Shown piece after piece: positions 1 to 5,884 of a stretch of 7,208 bases of DNA. Position numbers and translations under genes: made by a program. The stretch is from the NCBI GenBank assembly GCA_003511945.1, contig DOJA01000211.1, positions 636 to 7,843 on the forward strand. Reading direction: 5' to 3'. Every line of letters begins with the position of its first letter. Position 1 is the first letter of the stretch. The notes beneath the pieces were generated by a model that saw only the letters and a list, made by a program, of their open reading frames with translations, had not been told where the DNA came from and ran no database searches. The stretch comes from Phycisphaerales bacterium (GTDB taxonomy: Bacteria > Planctomycetota > Phycisphaerae > Phycisphaerales > UBA1924).

Positions 1-20
1 ACGCGTGCAGACGAAGTTCT

Positions 21-281
21 CTAGCTCCACGGCTCGGCCATCACGCCCAGAGCGCTGCGGGTCACCGATCCGCCGGCGACGAGGTCGTCGTCCTCGCGCT
101 CCGTCCGCCGACTCGAGCCCCCGAACGGGGGCTTCAGCTCGGCGTGCGCTGGATGCACCCCACCCTTGAGCCACCACGGAGTTCGAGCCCAATCCGCCGC
201 ACGCACAATCGCGCCGGAGGATCGCCTCTCGATCGCCCGGTCACGCGACTTTTCCATTCGAACGGGCTCGGCTTCGGTCAT
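21..281 (-). CDS. Possible small hypothetical protein (86 aa), doubtful
   Basis: I do not recognise this ORF. It would encode 86 residues starting MTEAEPVRMEKS, strongly hydrophilic and Arg/Glu-rich, with no membrane segment, signal peptide or cysteine motif. In favour of a real gene: an ATG at 281 is preceded by AAGGAG (complement of 291-296) at a 9-base spacing, and the ORF lies on the same strand as trpF. Against it: the third codon positions are less GC-rich than in the neighbouring genes, the composition resembles random high-GC translation, and the reading frame is open upstream to a GTG at 371 without looking more protein-like. A perfect hairpin (116-133) sits inside it. It could equally be non-coding downstream sequence of trpF. 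Confidence 0.28.
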   Translation of the reverse strand: MTEAEPVRMEKSRDRAIERRSSGAIVRAADWARTPWWLKGGVHPAHAELKPPFGGSSRRTEREDDDLVAGGSVTRSALGVMAEPWS

Positions 282-443
282 CACTCGGCGCTCCTTCGCG
301 CCCCCCGGCAAGGTCCGATAGCCCTCACTCCGACGACACCATAGCCCCGCAAGCACCGGATTGACAAGCACTTTGAGCCCGTCGTCTTCCGATACCGGCG
401 GCTTCCCGATTCGGTGTGTTCAGGCCGCGTGAAGACGCGCCCT
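282..443. other. Non-coding gap downstream of trpF with an imperfect stem-loop
   Basis: No convincing gene lies here. A nested inverted repeat follows the trpF stop codon: CGTCTTC at 383-389 pairs with GAAGACG at 431-437, and inside it GCGGC at 398-402 pairs with GCCGC at 424-428. The loop is long and asymmetric and no T-tract follows, so it is a weak transcript-end candidate at best. The remainder holds only the Shine-Dalgarno-like AAGGAG (complement of 291-296) that belongs to the doubtful ORF at 21-281. Confidence 0.35.
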
Positions 444-1079
444 TCACCCCGCCGCGTCGGCCCGGTGAACCGCTTCACAGAACGCCGCGATGAGGTCGGG
501 GTCCTTCTCACCGGGTGAACGCTCCACGCCGCTGGAGACATCCACCGCCCACGGGCGCACGGCCCGGATGGCCTCTCCCACATTCTCCGGCGTCAGCCCC
601 CCGGCCAGGATGAGCGGGTGCTCGCACAGGTCCTGCACCCGCGCCAGCGCGGCCCAATCGAAGGGCCGCCCCTCGCCGCCGCTGCCGCCGTCGACGAGCA
701 GCGCGTCGATCTCCGCCAGCCGGTTCCACTTCAGCAGGTCGCCCTCGATCGAACCCGCGTCGAACCGCACCGCCTTGATGACGCGCCCGCCGCACTCGCG
801 GACGAAGGGTTCGGGCTCGTTCCCGTGAAGTTGGAGGAAGTCGAACAGGCACACCTCGGCGGCCTCCTCAACCTGCTGCGCCGACGGGTTCACGAACAGC
901 CCGACCGTCTGCACGAAGGGCGGGAGGTACGCCGCGATCTCCTCCGCGCCGTCGGGCGTCACATACCGGGGCGAGGCCTTCACGAAGACGAACCCGATCG
1001 CATCAGCCCCGCACTCGGCGGCGCACAACGCGGTCTCGACATCGCGCACGCCGCAGATTTTGATACGGGTCCGACCCAT
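444..1079 (-). CDS. trpF: Phosphoribosylanthranilate isomerase
   Basis: TrpF catalyses the Amadori rearrangement of N-(5'-phosphoribosyl)anthranilate to CdRP, the third step of tryptophan synthesis from chorismate, in the cytoplasm. The 211-residue length fits the single-domain (beta/alpha)8 family. Visible motifs, in order: KICG with the catalytic Cys at residue 9, GFVF..SPRYV (29-40), QLHGNE (83-88), LLVDGG with the catalytic Asp at 130, FDW (140-142), the phosphate-binding ILAGGLTPENV (157-167) and VDVSSGVE..PGEKD (179-193). An in-frame ATG at 1148 would add 23 Arg-rich residues with no family match. The ATG at 1079 is preferred because the protein then begins right at the first beta strand and a Shine-Dalgarno sequence lies 7 bases upstream. 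No other trp gene is in the window, so this trpF stands alone, on the same strand as the rhomboid gene but 213 bases from it. Family assignment is secure. Confidence 0.96.
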   Translation of the reverse strand: MGRTRIKICGVRDVETALCAAECGADAIGFVFVKASPRYVTPDGAEEIAAYLPPFVQTVGLFVNPSAQQVEEAAEVCLFDFLQLHGNEPEPFVRECGGRVIKAVRFDAGSIEGDLLKWNRLAEIDALLVDGGSGGEGRPFDWAALARVQDLCEHPLILAGGLTPENVGEAIRAVRPWAVDVSSGVERSPGEKDPDLIAAFCEAVHRADAAG

Positions 1080-1086
1080 CCGATGG

Positions 1087-1094
1087 CTCCCCTT
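1087..1094 (-). promoter_or_regulatory. Ribosome binding site that fixes the trpF start
   Basis: The leftward strand reads AAGGGGAG, a good anti-16S match, 7 bases before the ATG at 1079. It supports that start over the longer in-frame ATG at 1148. Confidence 0.7.
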
Positions 1095-1206
1095 GCGCCC
1101 GGGACCGACACGGACTCTAGCGCGCTCACGCCCCCGGCGGAGCGGCACAACCGACGCGTGGGAGCATCGCCCTCGGTCAACCGCCCGGAGCGGAGCGCGA
1201 CTGATC

Positions 1207-1248
1207 CCCTGGCCCCGCCTCCCAGGGCGGGCGATTCACTCGCCCGTC
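1207..1248 (-). terminator. Tandem hairpins downstream of the rhomboid gene
   Basis: Two adjacent perfect inverted repeats lie in the 213-base gap between the rhomboid stop and trpF. CGGGCGA (1228-1234) pairs with TCGCCCG (1240-1246) around a 5-base loop, extendable by G1227-T1247 and G1226-C1248. CCCTGG (1207-1212) pairs with CCAGGG (1222-1227) around a 9-base loop. The stems abut, so extending the first competes with the second. There is no U-tract on the leftward strand, so this is not a classic intrinsic terminator. A factor-assisted terminator or 3'-end protecting structure is inferred from position. I found no good trpF promoter here, although TTGACC occurs on the leftward strand without a suitable -10. 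Confidence 0.4.
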
Positions 1249-1292
1249 GCTCTCTTTCTCCTTCACTCGGCCGCCCAGTCGGACGGATCCTT

Positions 1293-2498
1293 CTAGCCGA
1301 GCTCCTGCTCCAGTTCGTTCAGGATCTCGCGGTGGTCGTCGGGGACGCCCGCGCGCCGGAGTTCGTCGATCAGCGTCTGCGCCCGCAGCGGATCGTTCAG
1401 GTACCGGGCCGACAGCACCGCGAGCATCATTCGGACATGGGGCGTCTGGCTGTCGCTGGGGTGCTTGCGGAGGAACGCCTCGTACACCCCCGCGGCCAGC
1501 GCGTGGCGTCCCTCCTTGAAGCAGAAGTTCGCCAGGTCGAGTTGCGCCTGGCGCGGCAGGACGACCTCGCCGAACTCTTCGCACGCGGCGCTGTACAGGT
1601 CCGCCCCGCGCCCGAGGTCGCCCTCGCCGATCGCGCGCGTGACCTCGGACCGGCGCTCGCTCAGCCGGGCGGCCCGCTCCTCGTCTTTCGACTTCCCCGA
1701 GCGCTTCTCGCCCCGCTTCACCTTGGCCTTGGCGCCGACCTCGTTGGACCACGCGGTGTTCCCCTGCGCCACCAGTTCGCGGAACTGGCGCCGTCGGTGG
1801 AGCTGGCGCCCCATGGAGAACAGGTCGTACGGCTGGCGCGCCAGCACCTTCGTCCACAAGAGAAAGAGCGCCACCGCCGCGCCGTAGAGGTACCCCCCGA
1901 TGTGCGCCAGCCGTGCGACGCGCTCGCTCGAACCGAAGCCCTCGAAGACCAGGTCGTTGGCCATCGCCATCCCGATGACGATCCACGAAGGCAGCGAGAA
2001 GGCGCCGATCACGAAGAACACCGAGAAGACCCGGATGTTCGTCAGCGGGAACAGCACCAGGAACGCCCCGGTGACGGCGGCGATCGAACCGCTCGCGCCC
2101 ACGACCGGGGGCACATACCCGCCCGGGCCGCCGATCGGGCGTTCGAGCAGGGCGTGCGCCGCCCCCGCCGCCGCCCCGCCCACGAGATAGAACGCGAGGA
2201 ACCCGGCCCGCCGCAGCCGGTCCTCAACCGGCGGCCCGAACACAAAGAGGACCAGCATGTTGAACAGGATGTGCAGGAATCCACCGTGCAGGAACTGGTA
2301 CGAGACCCACTGCCACGCGCGCGGGGCGTTGGGGTCGAGCCAGAACGACTCGTAGACCCGCGCCCAGGCCTCGGGCGCCACGCGCGGGCTGCCGTAGATC
2401 CCACCGAACACGAACACCGCGATGTTCAGCCCGATGAGCCAGTAGGTCACCACGGTCGGGCGCTTGAGCGACTGGTCTGTGCCCAGGGGGAAGAACAC
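1293..2498 (-). CDS. Rhomboid-family intramembrane serine protease with C-terminal helical (TPR-like) extension
   Basis: Rhomboids cleave transmembrane substrates within the lipid bilayer using a Ser-His dyad. In this 401-residue protein the six-helix core occupies about residues 17-218: TM1 17-34; HGGFLHILFN (71-80) with conserved His71, His76 and Asn80 entering TM2; TM3 98-117; GASG (134-137) with nucleophile Ser136 at the start of TM4; TM5 about 155-180; and AHIGG (198-202) with catalytic His199 in TM6. All family-defining residues are present, so it should be active. Beyond the core, a Lys/Arg-rich charged linker (about 255-285) leads into alternating amphipathic helices (about 290-401) resembling two or three TPR units, predicted soluble and possibly for partner or substrate binding. 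The start is GTG at 2498, only 6 bases after the guaD stop and with no Shine-Dalgarno sequence, so translation is probably coupled to guaD. The natural substrate is unknown. Family confidence is high; the TPR assignment rests on pattern only. Confidence 0.92.
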   Translation of the reverse strand: MFFPLGTDQSLKRPTVVTYWLIGLNIAVFVFGGIYGSPRVAPEAWARVYESFWLDPNAPRAWQWVSYQFLHGGFLHILFNMLVLFVFGPPVEDRLRRAGFLAFYLVGGAAAGAAHALLERPIGGPGGYVPPVVGASGSIAAVTGAFLVLFPLTNIRVFSVFFVIGAFSLPSWIVIGMAMANDLVFEGFGSSERVARLAHIGGYLYGAAVALFLLWTKVLARQPYDLFSMGRQLHRRRQFRELVAQGNTAWSNEVGAKAKVKRGEKRSGKSKDEERAARLSERRSEVTRAIGEGDLGRGADLYSAACEEFGEVVLPRQAQLDLANFCFKEGRHALAAGVYEAFLRKHPSDSQTPHVRMMLAVLSARYLNDPLRAQTLIDELRRAGVPDDHREILNELEQELG

Positions 2499-2504
2499 GG
2501 GTGG

Positions 2505-3782
2505 TCAGATGGTATCGGGGTTGACCGCGCCGGCGCGCAGGATCCGGGTCTCGATGAGCGAGTGGTCCCAGCCATAGATCAGGCGCCCCACGAGGAACTC
2601 GTCCATCCAGGCGTCGGGGACGCGGAGGACCAGCAGGTCCGCGAGGGCGCCGACCTCGAGTCGCCCGGCGTCGGTCCATCCCAGCGCGTCGCTGTTCCCC
2701 CGGGTGATCAGGTCCCATGCCCGCGCGGGGGTCGGGATGCGAACGGAGGCCGGGCCGCCCGGCGCGGTGAGGGCGCGGATCTTGGCGGTCTCGATCATCG
2801 CCCGGGCGACGCGGGGCATGGCGACATCCGGGCCGCCCGCGATGTCGGACCCCAGCGCGAGGCGCACCCCGTGGGCGTCGGCGGCGTCCAGGTCGAAGAA
2901 CCCCGAGCGCAGGAAGAGGTTGGCGGTCGGGCAGTGGACTGCAATACAGCGTCGCTGCGCCAGGAGCGCCCACTCCGACGCGGTGAGATGGACGCAGTGC
3001 GCCAGCAGCGTGCGGTCGGTGAGCAGCCCGGCGCGGTCGTAGACCTCGGTGTACGAATGTTCCACATGGAACAGGTGACGCACCCGCGCGCACTCGTCGG
3101 GGGACTCGGCCAGGTGAGTCTGCACGAACATCCCCGGGCGCGCGCGCACGGCCCACCCGACCTCGGCGAGGAGTTCCGGCGAGCAGGCGATGGCGAAGCG
3201 CGGGTTCGCGCTCGTGCGCACACGCGGGGTGTCGAGCGATTCCGGCAGCACCGGCGGGGAGATCGGGCGACGGCGGGCGCGCTCGATGTCGGGCGCGGTG
3301 AGGGCGTCGGGGGCTTCGCGGTCCATGGCGACCCGACCGACCAGCGCGCGCATCGGCGATCGCGCGATGAACGAGGCGGCTTCGGCGCCGGGCTCGGGGT
3401 GGCTGGTGAGGTAGCCCGCGAAGCAGGCGGCGCCCTCGCGGAGCATGCGCCGCAGCGCGGCCCGGGTGTCGGGGATGGCTCGCCCGCGGGTCCACCAGGA
3501 CTCGGCGGGGAAGACGACGCGGTCGAGCCATTCGAGCAGGGGCATGCCGTCGCAGCCGATCGCGCCACTCTGCGGCAGGTGGGTGTGCGCGTCGGTGAAG
3601 GCGGGGACGATCAGCCGGTCGCGCCCTCCCCACGAGGGCGGGGCCACCGAGGCGGGGAGTTCGCCGAGATTGACCTGGGCGATCCGGCCGTCGACCAGCA
3701 GGAGCCAGCCGAGTTCGGGCGGGTGCGCAGGGTCGATCAGCAGGCGGCCCTGGACGACGGCTGAGGGGTTACTGGGGGCCAT
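2505..3782 (-). CDS. guaD: Guanine deaminase-like amidohydrolase
   Basis: This is predicted to hydrolyse guanine to xanthine and ammonia in the cytoplasm (purine salvage and catabolism). The 425-residue protein has the metal-dependent amidohydrolase fold, with small beta-domain segments at both ends (about 1-58 and 370-425) around a TIM barrel. Metal and catalytic motifs, in order: HTHLPQ (66-71, His66 and His68), FPAE (91-94), a segment RALVGRVAMD (145-154) typical of guanine deaminases, QTHLAE (221-226, metal His223 and catalytic Glu226), LAHCVHL (260-266, His262), HCPTANLFL (283-291) and GSDIAGG (311-317, metal Asp313). The FPAE, THLAE and HCPTANLFLxSGFF combination separates it from cytosine deaminases, chlorohydrolases and dihydroorotases. 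The ATG at 3782 lacks a clear Shine-Dalgarno sequence. It is first gene of a likely two-gene unit with the rhomboid gene and is divergent from gltA. A parS-like palindrome lies within its coding sequence. A related aminohydrolase with another purine substrate is the main alternative. Confidence 0.86.
   Translation of the reverse strand: MAPSNPSAVVQGRLLIDPAHPPELGWLLLVDGRIAQVNLGELPASVAPPSWGGRDRLIVPAFTDAHTHLPQSGAIGCDGMPLLEWLDRVVFPAESWWTRGRAIPDTRAALRRMLREGAACFAGYLTSHPEPGAEAASFIARSPMRALVGRVAMDREAPDALTAPDIERARRRPISPPVLPESLDTPRVRTSANPRFAIACSPELLAEVGWAVRARPGMFVQTHLAESPDECARVRHLFHVEHSYTEVYDRAGLLTDRTLLAHCVHLTASEWALLAQRRCIAVHCPTANLFLRSGFFDLDAADAHGVRLALGSDIAGGPDVAMPRVARAMIETAKIRALTAPGGPASVRIPTPARAWDLITRGNSDALGWTDAGRLEVGALADLLVLRVPDAWMDEFLVGRLIYGWDHSLIETRILRAGAVNPDTI
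3058..3073. promoter_or_regulatory. parS-like 16-bp palindrome inside guaD
   Basis: The + strand reads TGTTCCACATGGAACA: two perfect 6-base arms (TGTTCC/GGAACA) around ACAT. The ParB (Spo0J) centromere site parS has the consensus TGTTTCACGTGAAACA, and high-GC bacteria use TGTTCCACGTGGAACA. The site here differs from the latter by a single base, A for G at the tenth position in the centre. On the guaD strand it encodes LFHVEH (residues 237-242), so coding constraint alone could explain it. It is the only such site I see, and no parA/parB gene or origin feature is in the window. Resemblance is direct observation; ParB binding is inference. Confidence 0.4.
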
Positions 3783-3817
3783 CAGAGGAGGGATTCGGTG
3801 GGCTCGCGGCGTGCGGA

Positions 3818-3846
3818 TTGAGGGGGGGGCGGGGTTCCTCTATAGT
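3818..3846 (+). promoter_or_regulatory. Sigma-70-like promoter for gltA
   Basis: A -35 element TTGAGG (3818-3823, 4/6 to consensus) and a -10 element TATAGT (3841-3846, 5/6) are separated by exactly 17 bases. Transcription would start near 3853, giving a leader of about 112 bases before the gltA ATG. The spacer begins in a run of eight G (3822-3829). CTATAG (3840-3845) is self-complementary, so the same AT-rich spot could serve as a -10 for guaD on the other strand, but no good -35 is seen in that direction. Confidence 0.5.
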
Positions 3847-3912
3847 CGCCTCTCCGGTCGGTTTCGGCGAGTCGGAAGACGGCCGGCCCACGAATGTTCT
3901 TTCACGCCCGAC

Positions 3913-3950
3913 GGCCCGCGCAGCGTCAGCGCCCGCGCGGGGTCCGGGCC
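3913..3950 (+). other. GC-rich leader structure upstream of gltA
   Basis: Two mutually exclusive stems share a left arm. CCCGCGC (3915-3921) can pair with GCGCGGG (3935-3941), or GGCCCG (3913-3918) can pair with CGGGCC (3945-3950). Both lie directly before the Shine-Dalgarno sequence at 3952-3956. Alternative folding of this kind could affect translation, but the sequence is so GC-rich that chance pairing is likely. No known riboswitch is recognised. Confidence 0.25.
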
Positions 3951-3951
3951 C

Positions 3952-3956
3952 AGGAG
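3952..3956 (+). promoter_or_regulatory. Ribosome binding site of gltA
   Basis: AGGAG lies 8 bases before the ATG at 3965. It supports this start over in-frame upstream codons as early as 3818, which would add 49 residues of low-complexity Arg/Gly/Ala/Pro-rich sequence overlapping the promoter. Confidence 0.75.
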
Positions 3957-3964
3957 CGCCACGC

Positions 3965-5095
3965 ATGCCCCCGGTCACGAAGGGTCTGGAAGGGATTGTC
4001 GCCGCGGAGACGGCGATGTCGTTCATCGACGGCGAGAAGGGGGTGCTGGAGTATGTGGGGATCGAGATCGACGCCCTGGCGCGCCACTCGACCTTCGAGG
4101 AGACGGTGTTCCTGCTGTGGAACCGGCGCCTGCCCCTGAAAGCGGAGCTGGACTCCTTCTGCGCGGACATCCGCTCGCGGTACGAGCTGCCCCCGGGGAT
4201 GGAGCAGCGGCTGACGGCGCTGCCCAAAGCCGCCGAGCCGATGCACATGCTGCGGACGATGGTGTCGGCCCTCTCGCTGCACGACCCGCGCCCCAACGAC
4301 AACGATGTCGAGAGCGCGCGCCAGAAGTCGCTCAATGTCCTGGGTCACGCGCCGACGCTGGTGGCCTACTTCGACCGCTACCGGCGCGGGCTGCCCATCG
4401 TCCACCCCGACAAGAGCATGTCGATGGCGGAGAACTTCCTGTACATGCTCAACGGCGAGCGCCCGACGCCCACGATGGCGCGGGCGCTGGACGCGTGCCT
4501 GATCCTGCACGCCGACCACGGGCTGAACAACTCGACCTTCGCGGCCCGGGTGGTCATCTCGACGCTGAGCGATGTCTACTCGGCGCTGACGGCGGCCATC
4601 GGCTCCCTCCGCGGGCCGCTGCACGGCGGGGCGAACGAGGGCGTCATGAAGATGCTCAACGAGATCCCGACCGTCGAGGCGGCGGAGCGCTATGTGCTGG
4701 AGCGCCTGGAGAAGAAGGACAAGATCATGGGGTTCGGCCACCGGGTGTACAAGGCGTACGACCCGCGGGCGACCTACCTCAAGACGCTGGCGAAGAAGCT
4801 GGCGGAGGACACGGGGAACGCGGCGCTCTACGAGAAGAGCAGCCGCATCGAGCAGGTGATGGGGAAGGCGGTGGCGGCCAAGGGGATCTACCCCAATGTC
4901 GACTTCTACAGCGCCACGACCTACCACTGCATCGGGCTGCGGCTGGACCTGTTCACGCCGCTGTTTGCGCTGAGCCGCATCGGCGGATGGGCGGGGCACA
5001 TCATCGAGCAGCTGGCGGACAACCGGCTGTACCGCCCGGAGGCGTCGTATGTGGGGCCTCACGGGGTGAGGTATGTGCCGGTGGGGGAGAGGTGA
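3965..5095 (+). CDS. gltA: Citrate synthase (type II family)
   Basis: This enzyme condenses acetyl-CoA and oxaloacetate to citrate, the entry step of the TCA cycle. The 376-residue protein is the short form, lacking the N-terminal regulatory extension of the 427-residue E. coli GltA, so NADH allostery is not expected. Active-site motifs are complete: HADHGLNNSTF (182-192, with His185), GPLHGGANE (217-225, catalytic His220), GFGHRVY (256-262, oxaloacetate-binding His259) and NVDFYS (311-316, catalytic Asp313). AENFLYMLNGE (155-165) and the C-terminal GWAGHIIEQ (341-349) are also typical. An oddity is YVGIEI at 30-35, where most relatives have YRGYDI. The N-terminus was set by the Shine-Dalgarno site and by where homology begins. 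A 2-methylcitrate synthase has the same motifs and cannot be excluded, but no prp genes are adjacent. The gene runs convergently into the HNH-like gene. Confidence 0.95.
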   Translation: MPPVTKGLEGIVAAETAMSFIDGEKGVLEYVGIEIDALARHSTFEETVFLLWNRRLPLKAELDSFCADIRSRYELPPGMEQRLTALPKAAEPMHMLRTMVSALSLHDPRPNDNDVESARQKSLNVLGHAPTLVAYFDRYRRGLPIVHPDKSMSMAENFLYMLNGERPTPTMARALDACLILHADHGLNNSTFAARVVISTLSDVYSALTAAIGSLRGPLHGGANEGVMKMLNEIPTVEAAERYVLERLEKKDKIMGFGHRVYKAYDPRATYLKTLAKKLAEDTGNAALYEKSSRIEQVMGKAVAAKGIYPNVDFYSATTYHCIGLRLDLFTPLFALSRIGGWAGHIIEQLADNRLYRPEASYVGPHGVRYVPVGER

Positions 5096-5098
5096 GGC

Positions 5099-5129
5099 GT
5101 ATTATTGAGATGTACCGTCTCGATAATGC
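5099..5129. terminator. Hairpin between the convergent gltA and HNH-like genes
   Basis: On the + strand RNA, ATTATTGAGA (5101-5110) pairs with TCTCGATAAT (5118-5127) through one G-U pair, around a 7-base loop. G5099-C5129 and T5100-G5128 extend it to 12 pairs. It begins four bases after the gltA stop codon and contains the stop codon of the opposite gene (5102-5104). It lacks a T-tract on either side. Position suggests a 3'-end or bidirectional termination structure. On the minus-strand RNA one pair becomes an A-C mismatch, so gltA is the better-served gene. Confidence 0.5.
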
Positions 5130-5881
5130 AGCGGAGCAATACCATCCGGAGTCAGGATGGGAAAGTTGAGGAACTCGTTCGACGCCTGATCGAGTCCAAA
5201 GTCAAAGAATCGAGTGATGTCAGCCATTCTAAACTCTGTCACCAGCGCCTCCGTGGCCGTCTCATCTGGCATGAAACAGTATCCGAAGGGCGGAAGAGCC
5301 ACTTCGGCGTAGACCACCGTACTGTTTCCGGTACGAGTCGAGATGCTTCCGGCCATGCCGGACATCCGCGCCCTAGATCTGAGCATGTACAGCAAGACCC
5401 GGAAGTCGTGGGGCCGACCACTAGCGGTCGGGCTCAGCAGTTTTGTGCACAAGTCGCGGTACCAATTGTTCCTATGCATCTGCGGATGACTCTGAGCGAT
5501 CATCAACAAAGATGCTTGCTTGATGACCCGTGAAGGCTTGATCAGGAACGCGGCCGACTCAATCCAGATCCCTTTGGCCCTAGAGAGCACTTCGAAACCT
5601 TGTTGAGTCCAAGACGCGAACGCGTCTCCGTACCATACGGCGGTCTTGCGATTGCACTTCTCGCACAGAGCCAGGCGCCCCAGTCCACGCTGGAACTGCT
5701 CTCCCCGGCGTAGCCCCCTCACTTCGGACTCAAGCGATGAGAGGGTTACGCCATGGCCATTGAAGCACCTTCGGGGTGGCGTATGTTCGAATGTCAGTCG
5801 ACCTTCGGTGTCGCATAAGCGGCACCGCGACGCCACATCCTTGTCATGGTGAAATACAACGGCCGCGGAGTCGGAGCTCAT
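5102..5881 (-). CDS. HNH endonuclease-like zinc protein, probably horizontally acquired
   Basis: The 259-residue protein begins with an HNH/zinc-finger-type module: CRLC (Cys20, Cys23), TFEHTPPR (30-37, Glu32-His33) and, after a loop, CEKCNRKT with Cys73, Cys76 and Asn77, then WYGDAF (83-88). Paired CxxC knuckles around an E-H and a C-N motif are characteristic of HNH (beta-beta-alpha metal) nucleases, and C..C-N-x-x-T-x-x-x-Y-G occurs in a group of uncharacterised bacterial HNH-like proteins. Residues about 90-259 match nothing I recognise, have no membrane segment, and may recognise a target. Base composition sets it apart: 28 of 60 bases are G or C at 5161-5220, and codons ending in A or T are common, unlike its neighbours. 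The ATG at 5881 has no Shine-Dalgarno sequence. It has no visible restriction, toxin or phage partner. It could be a defence nuclease, a remnant of a mobile element, or a non-nuclease zinc protein. Whether it cuts DNA is unknown. Confidence 0.8.
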   Translation of the reverse strand: MSSDSAAVVFHHDKDVASRCRLCDTEGRLTFEHTPPRRCFNGHGVTLSSLESEVRGLRRGEQFQRGLGRLALCEKCNRKTAVWYGDAFASWTQQGFEVLSRAKGIWIESAAFLIKPSRVIKQASLLMIAQSHPQMHRNNWYRDLCTKLLSPTASGRPHDFRVLLYMLRSRARMSGMAGSISTRTGNSTVVYAEVALPPFGYCFMPDETATEALVTEFRMADITRFFDFGLDQASNEFLNFPILTPDGIAPLHYRDGTSQ

Positions 5882-5884
5882 ACA

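Noticed and set aside
116..133. Perfect hairpin AGCCCCC-GAAC-GGGGGCT, considered as a terminator or tRNA T-arm
   Set aside because: The loop is too short for a T-arm, no tRNA can be folded around it, and no T-tract follows on either strand.
144..344. A 66-codon rightward ORF starting MRWMHPTLEPP
   Set aside because: There is no ribosome binding site, and it overlaps the opposite-strand ORF without any family resemblance.
361..396. TTGACA at 361-366 as a rightward promoter
   Set aside because: The nearest -10-like element (GATACC at 391) is 24 bases away, and no rightward gene follows.
2224..3633. A 469-codon leftward frame overlapping guaD and the rhomboid start
   Set aside because: It is an out-of-frame shadow, Arg/Pro/Ala-rich, with no conserved motif.
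618..3764. A 1048-codon open frame on the + strand
   Set aside because: It runs antisense to trpF, the rhomboid gene and guaD, all of which have intact family motifs. Its product is Arg/Glu/Gly/His-rich with no domain, the usual antisense effect of high-GC codon bias.
4357..4364. GCTGGTGG, identical to the E. coli Chi octamer
   Set aside because: It lies in gltA coding sequence, and Chi sequences are lineage-specific, so an enterobacterial octamer means little here.
3926..5062. A 378-codon leftward frame opposite gltA
   Set aside because: It is antisense to a well-supported citrate synthase and has no recognisable domain.
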